NCBI GenBank assembly: GCA_910584545.1
Contig: CAJUBC010000028.1
Coordinates: 1-27,988, forward strand
Reading direction: 5' to 3'
Origin: an uncultured Muribaculaceae bacterium
GTDB taxonomy: Bacteria > Bacteroidota > Bacteroidia > Bacteroidales > Muribaculaceae
DNA length: 27,988 bases
Shown here: positions 17,093 to 26,091 of the stretch, piece after piece
How positions within the stretch are numbered: position 1 is the first letter of the stretch
How the letters are laid out: every line of letters begins with the position of its first letter
Made by a program: the position numbers and the translations under genes
Notes under the pieces: model-generated
The model's database searches: none
What the model was told of the DNA's origin: nothing
What the model saw: only the letters and a program-made list of their open reading frames with translations

Positions 17093-17125
17093 GAATCCGC
17101 GAATTTTTACTAAATTTGCGGATTC
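17093..17125 (+). terminator. Hairpin after nhaD overlapping a promoter-like -7 element
   Basis: gaatccgcgaattt (17093-17106) pairs with aaatttgcggattc (17112-17125) across a five-base loop, with one G-U pair. It starts 33 bases after the nhaD stop. The right arm and loop contain TAAATTTG at 17111-17118, a full -7 match for a Bacteroidetes promoter of aspA, although no TTTG lies 19-21 bases upstream. The hairpin may end nhaD transcription, position an aspA promoter, or both. Confidence 0.6.
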
Positions 17126-17210
17126 TCATTTGCGCGGGGCTGCCAAGCCGCCGCCTCCTCATGAAAAATATAGACTCAAAATCCTTAAATCAAATAAAAA
17201 CGCATTGAAA

Positions 17211-18632
<1,422 letters not shown>

Positions 18633-18684
18633 TCCGACATCCGTCGCGGCGTTCCGTCGCCGTGACATGATATTACCGATCCGT

Positions 18685-18729
18685 CGTCCGGCATCTCTCC
18701 CCCGTTCTCCGGGAGGGATTTGCCGGACG
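18685..18729 (+). terminator. Extended hairpin after aspA
   Basis: cgtccggca (18685-18693) pairs exactly with tgccggacg (18721-18729). The enclosed segment (tctctcccccgttctccgggaggga) can form an inner stem of C and G runs. It is 52 bases after the stop and just before the sufB promoter. The T-run after it is poor. Confidence 0.65.
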
Positions 18730-18734
18730 ATGTG

Positions 18735-18766
18735 TTTGTGCCATTGCAACTTTTTTATTAATTTTG
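18735..18766 (+). promoter_or_regulatory. Promoter of sufB
   Basis: TTTG at 18735-18738, 20 bases, then TAATTTTG at 18759-18766: a near-perfect Bacteroidetes promoter. Transcription would start near 18773, giving a leader of about 40 bases before the ATG at 18812. No obvious iron or redox operator was recognised. Confidence 0.75.
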
Positions 18767-18811
18767 CGTATTAAAATTAAGACCCCTCAACAGAGGGGTG
18801 CTTGCGCAAGT

Positions 18812-20269
18812 ATGGATGACATAACCAATGATTCGTCGCGTGTGTTGGAAGACGCGACCAACTCAGAGTATAAATACGGATTCACGTCGGACATCGACAC
18901 CGACATAGTGCCTCCCGGTCTTGACGAGGAGGTGATACGCCACATCTCCGCCATGAAAGGGGAACCGGACTGGCTCCTTGAGTTCCGTCTCAAAGCGTTC
19001 CGCCACTGGCTCACGCTCACGCCGCCCCACTGGGCGCACCTCGACATCCCCCCCATCGACTTCCAGAAGATAAGCTACTATGCCGCTCCCAAGAAGAAGG
19101 AGCTCAAGAAGAGCATGGATGAGGTGGACCCGGAGTTGGTAAAGACCTTCAATAAGTTAGGCATCTCGCTCGAAGAGCAGAAGCGCCTCGCCGGAGTAGC
19201 CGTCGACGCCGTTCTCGACTCGGTGAGCGTGAAGACCACCCACCGGGAGCGTCTCGCCGAGTTAGGGGTGATTTTCTGCTCCTTCTCCGAGGCCGTGAAG
19301 GACTATCCCGAACTGGTCAGGAAATATCTCGGCACGGTGGTCAGCTACCGCGACAATTTCTACGCGGCTCTGAACTCGGCGGTATTCTCCGACGGCTCGT
19401 TCGTCTACATTCCCAAAGGGGTGCGCTGCCCGATGGAACTTAGCACCTATTTCCGCATCAACGCAGCCGGTACCGGCCAGTTCGAGCGGACGCTGATCGT
19501 GGCCGACGACGATGCATACGTCAGCTATCTCGAAGGCTGCACGGCACCGATGCGCGACGAGAACCAGCTTCATGCCGCCATCGTGGAGATAATAGTGGAG
19601 GAACGCGCGGAGGTGAAATACTCCACGGTGCAGAACTGGTATGCAGGCGACGCCGAGGGGCGCGGCGGCGTGTTCAACTTCGTGACCAAGCGTGGACTCT
19701 GCCGCGGACACCGCTCGAAACTGTCGTGGACGCAGGTGGAGACCGGTTCCGCGATAACCTGGAAATATCCCTCCTGCATCCTGAAGGGAGACGAGAGCAC
19801 CGGAGAGTTCTACTCCGTGGCGCTCACCAACCATTTCCAACAGGCCGACACCGGCACCAAGATGATTCATATAGGCAAGAACTCACGGTCCACCATCGTG
19901 AGCAAGGGCATCTCGGCGGGACAGTCGCAGAACAGCTACCGCGGAGAGGTGCGTGTGGTGCCCGGCGCCGAAGGCTGCCGCAACTACACGCAGTGCGACT
20001 CGCTGCTGATGGGCGACCGATGCGGTGCGCACACATTCCCCTACATCACAATCGGTAACGAATCATCGACCGTGGAGCATGAGGCCACCACTTCGAAAAT
20101 CAACGAAGAACAGCTCTTTTACTGCCGTCAGCGCGGCATACCTACGGAGGAGGCCGTGGCACTCATCGTGGGCGGTTACGCCCGCGAGGTGATGAACAAG
20201 CTGCCGATGGAGTTTGCCGTGGAGGCGCAGAAACTGCTGCAGATCTCGTTGGCCGACTCCGTGGGCTAA
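18812..20269 (+). CDS. sufB: Fe-S cluster assembly protein SufB
   Basis: 485 residues from the ATG at 18812. A longer frame from a TTG at 18764 overlaps the promoter and is rejected. SufB is the scaffold of the SufBCD complex on which clusters are built. Typical segments are SVKTTHRERLAELGVIFCSF, SYLEGCTAPMRDENQLHAAI, WTQVETGSAITWKYPSCIL and YTQCDSLLMGDRCGAHTFPY. Cys243 and Cys395 align by spacing with E. coli SufB Cys254 and Cys405, known to matter for sulfur transfer and cluster assembly. The C-terminus EFAVEAQKLLQISLADSVG is normal. sufC, sufD and sufS do not follow; phoH does, after a repeat-filled gap. Confidence 0.95.
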   Translation: MDDITNDSSRVLEDATNSEYKYGFTSDIDTDIVPPGLDEEVIRHISAMKGEPDWLLEFRLKAFRHWLTLTPPHWAHLDIPPIDFQKISYYAAPKKKELKKSMDEVDPELVKTFNKLGISLEEQKRLAGVAVDAVLDSVSVKTTHRERLAELGVIFCSFSEAVKDYPELVRKYLGTVVSYRDNFYAALNSAVFSDGSFVYIPKGVRCPMELSTYFRINAAGTGQFERTLIVADDDAYVSYLEGCTAPMRDENQLHAAIVEIIVEERAEVKYSTVQNWYAGDAEGRGGVFNFVTKRGLCRGHRSKLSWTQVETGSAITWKYPSCILKGDESTGEFYSVALTNHFQQADTGTKMIHIGKNSRSTIVSKGISAGQSQNSYRGEVRVVPGAEGCRNYTQCDSLLMGDRCGAHTFPYITIGNESSTVEHEATTSKINEEQLFYCRQRGIPTEEAVALIVGGYAREVMNKLPMEFAVEAQKLLQISLADSVG

Positions 20270-20273
20270 GGGC

Positions 20274-20336
20274 AATTTTGAATTTTGAAGGTTGAATTTT
20301 GAATGATTGGGAGCTCGGGATTGAATTTTGAATGAT
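20274..20336. repeat. Cluster of ttgaattttgaa repeats between sufB and phoH
   Basis: The gap contains caattttgaattttgaaggt, then ttgaattttgaatgattg at about 20292-20309 and again at about 20321-20338, running into the phoH start codon. The part at 20281-20309 matches 8858-8886 in 27 of 29 bases. The reverse complement occurs at 15609-15636. No terminator or clear promoter was seen here. Confidence 0.6.
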
Positions 20337-21312
20337 TGAGAGGATTATAATAATCGACGGGGTGGATCCCCAGACTTTTTATGGCGTCAACAACGCCAAC
20401 ATCAGCCTTATCCGCAATCTCTTCCCGAAACTGCGGGTCTCGGCCCGCGGCAACGTGGTGAAGGTTATCGGAGAGGAGCATGAGACGGCGGAATTCGAGA
20501 AGAAGATAAAGGAAATCGAGGCGTATGCCTCGAAATACAACAAGCTCACCGAGGAGGCCATCATCGATATAGTGCGTGGCGACGCTCCGCGCCGCATCGA
20601 CGCCGAAGGGGTGATCATCTACGCGCAGAACGGCCGTCCGGTCTCTCCGCGCAACCCCAACCAGTCGCGGATGGTGAAGAGCTTCAACGAGAATGACCTG
20701 ACCTTCGCCCTCGGTCCCGCCGGTACCGGCAAGACCTATATCGCCATAGCCCTTGCAGTCCGCGCGCTCAAGAACAAGGAGTGCCGCAGGGTGATTCTCT
20801 CGCGCCCGGCCGTAGAGGCCGGCGAGAAACTCGGTTTCCTGCCCGGCGACATGAAGGAGAAGATCGACCCCTATCTGCAGCCGCTCTACGATGCCCTGGA
20901 GGATATGATTCCGCCGCTGAAGCTGAAGGAGTACATGGATTCCGACACCATCCAGATCGCGCCGCTGGCCTTCATGCGCGGCCGTACGCTGAACGATGCC
21001 GTGATCATCCTCGACGAGGCGCAGAACACCACTACCCACCAGATGAAGATGTTCCTGACCCGTCTGGGCATGAACTCGAAGATGGTGGTCACCGGCGACG
21101 TGACGCAGATCGACCTGCCCCGCTCGGTGCGCAGCGGTCTGCTTAACGCGCTGCGTATCTTACGCGGCGTGAAGGGAATCGGGGTGATAGAATATGAGAA
21201 AAAAGATATTGTCCGCCATCCGCTCGTGCAGAGGATAGTGGATGCCTACGAGCAGCGGGAGAAGGAAGTGGCAGCCCAGGAGGAGGCCGAGGACACCGGC
21301 TCCGATGTATGA
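20332..21312 (+). CDS. PhoH family ATPase (PhoH-like/YbeZ)
   Basis: 326 residues, normal for PhoH-like proteins of the YbeZ type. The Walker A motif GPAGTGKT is at 128-135, and the Walker B stretch VIILDEAQNTT is around 224-234. Other family marks are NQSRMVKSFNENDLTFALGP, ILSRPAVEAGEKLGFLPGDM and VVTGDVTQIDLPRSVRSGL. It is a cytoplasmic RNA-linked ATPase related to superfamily 1 helicases; in many bacteria it works with YbeY, whose gene is not in this window. The ATG at 20332 lies in the tail of the repeat cluster. It leads a compact unit with DUF2027 16 bases later. Confidence 0.92.
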   Translation: MIERIIIIDGVDPQTFYGVNNANISLIRNLFPKLRVSARGNVVKVIGEEHETAEFEKKIKEIEAYASKYNKLTEEAIIDIVRGDAPRRIDAEGVIIYAQNGRPVSPRNPNQSRMVKSFNENDLTFALGPAGTGKTYIAIALAVRALKNKECRRVILSRPAVEAGEKLGFLPGDMKEKIDPYLQPLYDALEDMIPPLKLKEYMDSDTIQIAPLAFMRGRTLNDAVIILDEAQNTTTHQMKMFLTRLGMNSKMVVTGDVTQIDLPRSVRSGLLNALRILRGVKGIGVIEYEKKDIVRHPLVQRIVDAYEQREKEVAAQEEAEDTGSDV

Positions 21313-21328
21313 TAAGAATTAGGATATT

Positions 21329-22096
21329 ATGGTAAAACCAGGAGATACAGTAAGATACCTCAACGAAGTGGGAGGAGGCACCGTCACCCGCGTGGAGGGC
21401 CGGATAGCATACGTCGACGATGCCGGATTCGAGACGCCGGTGCAGGTCTCTGACCTTGTGGTGGTGGTTCCCGCCGGTCACAAGCCCGCGGAGGGAGGAG
21501 CCAGGCTGATGTTCGACCAGCAGGCGTTCGATACCGGCCGCACATCGGTGCGCAACAAGCCGGAGGCGGAGAAAACTCCCGCCGCGCCCTCGCTCTCCAA
21601 GGAGAAGAAAAGCGAGCCGGAGCCTGAACCGCAGCTCCCTGTGGAGGAGACTGAATACGGAGACGCCCTCAACATCACCCTCGCTTTCGAGCCGCGCGAC
21701 ATCAAGAAGCTGTCGGAAACGGAGATCAACGCCGTGCTCGTGAACGACTCCAACTATTTCCTTCAGTTCAACCTGCTGAGGCGCGACGAGACGGAAGGAT
21801 GGGTGTCGGTATACCGTGGAGAGGTGGCTCCAAACGAACTGATCGACCTTGCCTCGTTCAACCAGCAGTCCATCGCTCGGATGGAGCGCGTGGTGCTTCA
21901 GGCCATTGCCTACAAGGAGGGGAAACCGTTCGAGGTGAAGACCCCGCTCAACGTGTCGCGCAAGATCGACCTCACCAAGTTCTTCAAGGCGCATTGCTTC
22001 AGGCCGGGAGTATATTTCGAGACCCCCGTGATAGAGATTCCTCTTTACAGCGAGCCGGTATCGAAGCCGGTGCCTAAAAAAGCCTCGAAGCGATGA
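21329..22096 (+). CDS. DUF2027 domain protein, apparently lacking an Smr domain
   Basis: 255 residues. The N-terminus (1-46, VKPGDTVRYLNEVGGGTVTR then DGFETPV-like AGFETPVQVSDLVVVV) is the DUF2027 start, an SH3-like barrel by appearance. A charged Pro/Glu-rich linker (about 72-110) leads to a beta-rich module (about 111-245; DALNITLAFEPRDIKKLSET, YFLQFNLLRRDETEGWVSVY). From memory, many Bacteroidales homologues continue into a C-terminal Smr nuclease-like domain of roughly 80-100 residues. Here the protein stops after KPVPKKASKR with no such domain, and the next gene overlaps by four bases. No frameshift is evident. It is cytoplasmic and the function is unknown. Confidence 0.8.
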   Translation: MVKPGDTVRYLNEVGGGTVTRVEGRIAYVDDAGFETPVQVSDLVVVVPAGHKPAEGGARLMFDQQAFDTGRTSVRNKPEAEKTPAAPSLSKEKKSEPEPEPQLPVEETEYGDALNITLAFEPRDIKKLSETEINAVLVNDSNYFLQFNLLRRDETEGWVSVYRGEVAPNELIDLASFNQQSIARMERVVLQAIAYKEGKPFEVKTPLNVSRKIDLTKFFKAHCFRPGVYFETPVIEIPLYSEPVSKPVPKKASKR

Positions 22097-22536
22097 AGGA
22101 GAGATGGTGGACAGCTCCCGCCGTCGGCGACGGCGGAGGCGACGTGATAGTGACCGGCCGAGACTATATGGATGATATAATCGCCAAGGGGAAGTTCAGC
22201 ATCCGTGTGGACGTGCGCTGGGACTACACTCCCCTCCCCTCGGGGATGCCGTCGGACGCCGACGCGGCTCTCATGGAGCAGGCCACCGACGCGCTCATGC
22301 AGGAGTTCAGCCGGGACAAGGCGGCCTATCTCACGGGGATATATACCGGCGAGGGGCGGCGCGACTGGATTTTCTACACATGCAGCCTCAACATATTCGG
22401 CCGGGTGTTCAACCGCGCCCTCGAAGCGTTGCCGCTGCTGCCGCTGCGTATGGAAGCCGCGGAGGACCCGGAATGGGAGGAATACCGGGAGATGCGCGCC
22501 AATACCTATATCCCCGAGGATGACGACGAGCGATAG
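22093..22536 (+). CDS. DUF695 domain protein
   Basis: 147 residues, overlapping the DUF2027 stop by four bases (ATGA), so translation is coupled. It shows the DUF695 pattern: WWTAPAVGDGGGDVIVTGRD near the start, FSIRVDVRWDYTPLPSGMPS, then TGIYTGEGRRDWIFYTCSLN and a C-terminal FNRALEALPLLPLRMEAAED. Acidic end (EDDDER). No signal peptide. No biochemical function is known to me. A 73-base gap with no promoter match separates it from the amylase gene. Confidence 0.8.
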   Translation: MKERWWTAPAVGDGGGDVIVTGRDYMDDIIAKGKFSIRVDVRWDYTPLPSGMPSDADAALMEQATDALMQEFSRDKAAYLTGIYTGEGRRDWIFYTCSLNIFGRVFNRALEALPLLPLRMEAAEDPEWEEYREMRANTYIPEDDDER

Positions 22537-22609
22537 CCGTCCATCTCGCCCGGAATCATTCAATCAAACCATAATCAATCATTTAGTACAATTACCAACT
22601 GTTCTGTAT

Positions 22610-25393
22610 ATGAAAAAACTCAATCTTCTGCTTTTCGCGGTCCTTGCGTTCGCCGTCCGGGCTAATTCCCAGATAATCACCACGAGCCCTTCGCCGCTTC
22701 AGGAAAGCTCCCAAAATGTAGAGATATTCTTCCATGCCGACGAGGGCAACAAGGGCCTGATGGGTCAGCCCGCGTCAGAGTCGGTCTATGCCCACACGGG
22801 CGTGGAGGTAGTGAACAACGCCGGCACCGTCACCTCATGGAAATACGCTCCGGAATGGGGCGACAACAATCCCAAATACGAGCTTGTGAATGTAGGTGAG
22901 AATCTCTGGAAGCTCACCATCGGCGACATCCGCACATATTACAATGTAGCTGCCGACGAACAGGTGAAGCGCCTCTGCTTCGTGTTCCGCAACGCCGACA
23001 AGACCCGCGAGGGAAAGGATGTGGGCAACGAGGACATCTTCGTGGATGTGCTTGACAGCGGTTTCCAGCTCTCTTTCCGCCACAACCGCCTTACGGACGT
23101 GATAACCGGCTCGACCAACAAGCTGACGTTCACGGCGAGCACCACCGAGGATGCCTCCATCAGCATCCGTGTCGGCGACAATACTATCGCCGAGACTGCG
23201 TCGGCCATGAGCCTCGTGGCCGACTACACCTTCACCGAGCCGGGCGACTATGTGGTCACCGCCGAGGCCGTGAAGGGTGACGGGAAGCTGTCGCGCTCCA
23301 TAACCGTGGTATATGCCAAGGAGTCAGCTCCGGCAGCCGACACCTCCGTCCCGGCGATGGGCCTCACCCGCAACGCCGACGGTTCCTACACGTTCTGTCT
23401 GGCCGCTCCCGGCAAGGAGAGCGTGATGCTGGTGGGAAGCTGGAACGGCTACCGTCCCACCAACGACAACGTGATGGGGTATGTCGACACCGAGATCGAC
23501 GGTGGCACCTTCCGCTTCTTCAAGACCACCATTCCCGCCACGGTGGCGGGCAGTGAGTTCTGCTACTATTACCTCGTGGATGGGCGCACCTCCGTGGGCG
23601 ACCCATACGCGCGGCTCGTGCTCGACCCGCAGAACGACAAATATATCTCCGCGGAAGTCTTCCCCGGACTCCCTGAGTATCCGGTCGACAAGGTGCCGTC
23701 CAACACCTCGCTGGCCTACCATCGCGACGGCATGCTCGATTACGACTGGACGGCAACCGACTTCAAGGCTCCGGCCAAGACCGACCTGGTAATCTACGAG
23801 ATGCTTTTCCGCGACTTCACCGGCACCGAGGGACAGTCGCGCGGCAACGGCACGGTCCGCGCCGCCATCGAGAAGATACCCTATCTGAAGCAACTCGGTG
23901 TCAACGCCGTGGAGCTGCTTCCCATCAACGAGTTCAACGGCAACAACTCCTGGGGCTACAACCCGAATTTCTATTTCGCTCCCGACAAGGCTTACGGCAC
24001 GCCGCAGGACTATAAGGAGTTCATCGACCTCTGCCACAAAGAGGGAATCGCAGTGATTCTCGACGTGGTGTTCAACCAGAGCGACTGGCAGCATCCCTGG
24101 TTCAGGATGTATCAGGCCGGCTCGAACCCATTCTTCAACGCCACCGCGCCGCATGCCTACAGCGTGCTCAACGACTGGAACCAGGGTTATCCCCTTGTGG
24201 AGCGTCAGTGGACCGACATGCTGCGCTTCTGGCTGGAGGAGTTCCGCATCGACGGCTTCCGTTTTGACCTGGTGAAGGGCCTCGGCGACAATGACTCGTA
24301 TGCCAATTCCGGTGACTCGGGCACGAACGCCTATAACAAGAGCCGCGTGGAGCGCATGAAGCGTCTGCACGCCGCCATGCGCGAGGTGAACCCTGATGCA
24401 TATTTCATCAACGAGAACCTTGCCACTGCAAAGGAGGAGAACGAGATGGCGGAGGATGGCGAGCTCAACTGGGCCAACGTCAACAACGCCGGCTGCCAGT
24501 TCGCCATGGGCTATTCCTCCGATTCGAACCTGAACCGGATGTATGCCGTGAAGGACAACCGCACCGCCGGCTCGACGGTGGCGTATCTGGAGAGCCACGA
24601 CGAGCAGCGTCTCGCCTACAAGCAGATCAAGTGGGGCGTGGCCGGAGTCAAGGACAACCACCGCGTGGCCATGCAGCGCTGCGGCGCCGCCGCGGCCCAG
24701 ATGATCCTCGTGCCGGGCAGCCACATGATCTGGATGTTCTCCGAGATGGGCAATGACCAGAACACGAAGGACAACAACGGCGGCAACAACACCAGTCCCA
24801 AGAAGGTGAACTGGTCGCTCCTCGACGATCCGGACAACGCCGGTCTCGTGGAGTCGTACCGCTCGATGATAGCTTTGCGCCTCTCCAATCCCGACCTCTT
24901 CGGCGAGGAGGCTCAGTATTCCAATCTCTGCCAGGCGTGGAGCGCGGGCCGATCCATCACCGCCGTCAATGGCGATAAAGAGCTCTACTGCGTGATCAAT
25001 CCGAATGTGACGGGCAACATCACCCTCTCGGTGGATTTCCTCAGCGCGGACAACAACAGCTATCGCGTGGCCTCTAAGTCCTACGCCTCCAGTCCGTCGT
25101 TCGACGCTGCCGCCAAGACGGTGACCGTGGAGCCGAACTGCTATGTAGTGCTGACATCGGGCAGCGTGGCCGGTATCGGCAACGTCACAATAGGATCTGA
25201 GGCCGGTACCGTCATCTATGGCGCTCAGGGATGCGTACGCGTCGAGAACGCCACCGCTCCGGTGACGGTCTATACACTCGACGGACGCGTGGCCGGCGGC
25301 GCGGAGGCATCGCAGGCGGTGGAGATAGCTCTTCCGGCCGGTGCGTATGCCGTGAGATGCGGTGCGGAGGCAGCCAAGGTCATGGTCCGTTAA
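22610..25393 (+). CDS. Secreted GH13 alpha-amylase family glycosidase
   Basis: 927 residues from the ATG at 22610, giving signal peptide MKKLNLLLFAVLAFAVRANS cut before Gln21; a longer frame upstream overlaps DUF695 and is rejected. The order is an N-terminal beta module (about 25-145), an Ig-like module (about 148-240), a CBM48-like module (about 250-345; SVMLVGSWNGYRPTNDNVMG), the GH13 barrel (about 380-800), and a C-terminal tail. Region I is DVVFNQ at 485-490 with Gln instead of the usual His. Region II is GFRFDLVKG (nucleophile Asp553), region III has Glu602 in INENLA, and region IV is ESHDEQR (Asp664). The tail has VTVYTLDGRV and LPAGAYAVRCG, like type IX sorting domains. It acts on alpha-glucans such as starch or glycogen; the exact bond is not predictable. 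Confidence 0.93.
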   Translation: MKKLNLLLFAVLAFAVRANSQIITTSPSPLQESSQNVEIFFHADEGNKGLMGQPASESVYAHTGVEVVNNAGTVTSWKYAPEWGDNNPKYELVNVGENLWKLTIGDIRTYYNVAADEQVKRLCFVFRNADKTREGKDVGNEDIFVDVLDSGFQLSFRHNRLTDVITGSTNKLTFTASTTEDASISIRVGDNTIAETASAMSLVADYTFTEPGDYVVTAEAVKGDGKLSRSITVVYAKESAPAADTSVPAMGLTRNADGSYTFCLAAPGKESVMLVGSWNGYRPTNDNVMGYVDTEIDGGTFRFFKTTIPATVAGSEFCYYYLVDGRTSVGDPYARLVLDPQNDKYISAEVFPGLPEYPVDKVPSNTSLAYHRDGMLDYDWTATDFKAPAKTDLVIYEMLFRDFTGTEGQSRGNGTVRAAIEKIPYLKQLGVNAVELLPINEFNGNNSWGYNPNFYFAPDKAYGTPQDYKEFIDLCHKEGIAVILDVVFNQSDWQHPWFRMYQAGSNPFFNATAPHAYSVLNDWNQGYPLVERQWTDMLRFWLEEFRIDGFRFDLVKGLGDNDSYANSGDSGTNAYNKSRVERMKRLHAAMREVNPDAYFINENLATAKEENEMAEDGELNWANVNNAGCQFAMGYSSDSNLNRMYAVKDNRTAGSTVAYLESHDEQRLAYKQIKWGVAGVKDNHRVAMQRCGAAAAQMILVPGSHMIWMFSEMGNDQNTKDNNGGNNTSPKKVNWSLLDDPDNAGLVESYRSMIALRLSNPDLFGEEAQYSNLCQAWSAGRSITAVNGDKELYCVINPNVTGNITLSVDFLSADNNSYRVASKSYASSPSFDAAAKTVTVEPNCYVVLTSGSVAGIGNVTIGSEAGTVIYGAQGCVRVENATAPVTVYTLDGRVAGGAEASQAVEIALPAGAYAVRCGAEAAKVMVR

Positions 25394-25520
25394 GGGATCG
25401 GGACGATGGCCAAAAAGCGAAGTTAATGGTCAAATTTTCGCCGGCAATACTTAAAAATCGCTAAAATTTAAGTTAAAATCATTAAAAACCTAAGAAATTA
25501 GGGGTAAGTGATAAAAAAAA

Positions 25521-25563
25521 TTGAAAAAAATTTGTCGGTTGAAAAAAATTTATATTAACTTTG
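25521..25563 (+). promoter_or_regulatory. Very strong promoter with A-rich direct repeats
   Basis: TTTG at 25531-25534, 21 bases, then TAACTTTG at 25556-25563. Two copies of ttgaaaaaaattt lie at 25521-25533 and 25539-25551, and the wider region 25430-25555 is extremely A/T-rich, as in an UP-type element. The leader to the ATG at 25618 is about 48 bases and contains the A/G-rich tatagagag just before the start, a possible ribosome-binding aid. The rest of the 25394-25617 gap holds nothing else I recognise. Confidence 0.75.
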
Positions 25564-25617
25564 CAACGTTTTTGATAGCAAGAAAACATTGTTTTATTAT
25601 TTTAAATTTATAGAGAG

Positions 25618-25845
25618 ATGAAAAAGATTGTTTATTCGCTTGCTGTACTTTTCAGCGTAGCACTCGTATCCTGCGGTGGTGAGAAGAAAGCTGAGGCTGT
25701 TGATTCCGACACAATGCTTCAGGTAGAAGAGGTTGTTGCAGTTGACTCTGCAGCCGACACTCTCGTAGCTGCAGAGGCTGACGTTGTTGCCAACGGCGAC
25801 ACCGTAGCTCAGGCTGGTGAGGTTGCTGAAGTACCCGCTAAATAA
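25618..25845 (+). CDS. Small acidic lipoprotein, probably highly expressed
   Basis: 75 residues. The signal MKKIVYSLAVLFSVALVSC ends in a clear lipobox with Cys19. The mature part of 57 residues is Val/Ala/Glu/Asp-rich and almost without aromatics, so it is probably extended or disordered. All 15 Val codons are GTT or GTA, while surrounding genes favour GTG and GTC; Ala is mostly GCT/GCA. With the near-perfect promoter and strong hairpin downstream, this indicates high expression. GGEKK follows the lipidated Cys, with no acidic residue in the immediate +2 to +4 positions. Similar Ala/Val-rich small lipoproteins occur in Bacteroidales (from memory). Function is unknown: surface coating, lipid-anchored spacer or osmotic role are guesses. 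Confidence 0.85.
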   Translation: MKKIVYSLAVLFSVALVSCGGEKKAEAVDSDTMLQVEEVVAVDSAADTLVAAEADVVANGDTVAQAGEVAEVPAK

Positions 25846-25884
25846 GTAGCGCCACCGAAGTACAGCGACGAAAGTCAAAGTAAG

Positions 25885-25918
25885 CAAAGCCGATGATTCA
25901 TGCGAATCATCGGCTTTG
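25885..25918 (+). terminator. Strong hairpin after the small lipoprotein gene
   Basis: caaagccgatgattc (25885-25899) pairs perfectly with 25904-25918 around the four-base loop atgc. There is no long T-run beyond tttg. Position, 39 bases after the stop, and stem strength suggest a terminator and 3'-end stabiliser for an abundant short mRNA. Confidence 0.75.
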
Positions 25919-25931
25919 TCGCGTTATACTC

Positions 25932-26000
25932 CCCCAACGCTCCGCGTTGATGGAGTGCGCGGTCGCGAAGCTAAGGAACCCCAACGCTCCGCGTTGAGGG
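25932..26000. repeat. Two copies of a 22-bp palindromic repeat
   Basis: ccccaacgctccgcgttgatgg (25932-25953) recurs as the same sequence with one change at 25979-26000. Each copy contains caacgc-tcc-gcgttg, a six-bp stem with a three-base loop. A 25-base spacer separates them. The form resembles REP-type short intergenic palindromes. Confidence 0.6.
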
Positions 26001-26020
26001 CACGTTGAGGAAACTTTTGA

Positions 26021-26052
26021 TTTGTAAAATCCATCGGAAACAGTTAACTTTG
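26021..26052 (+). promoter_or_regulatory. Promoter of the TPR-HTH regulator gene
   Basis: TTTG at 26021-26024, 20 bases, then TAACTTTG at 26045-26052, the same -7 sequence as the small lipoprotein promoter. Just downstream, tgaca-cat-tgtca (26062-26074) forms a small palindrome that could be an operator or leader hairpin. Confidence 0.7.
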
Positions 26053-26091
26053 CCGTGCCGATGACACATTGTCAATCACAGCAGTAACATT

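Noticed and set aside
18764..18811. Upstream TTG start extending SufB
   Set aside because: The TTG is part of the -7 promoter element, so it would not be transcribed.
22205..22609. Upstream in-frame extension of the amylase
   Set aside because: It overlaps the DUF695 gene out of frame and displaces a good signal peptide that starts at 22610.
23324..24724. 466-codon antisense frame inside the amylase gene
   Set aside because: It is a shadow of the GH13 catalytic domain; no domain, signal peptide or initiation context is visible.
25932..26000. CRISPR array
   Set aside because: Only two repeat copies, each internally palindromic, one spacer and no cas genes.
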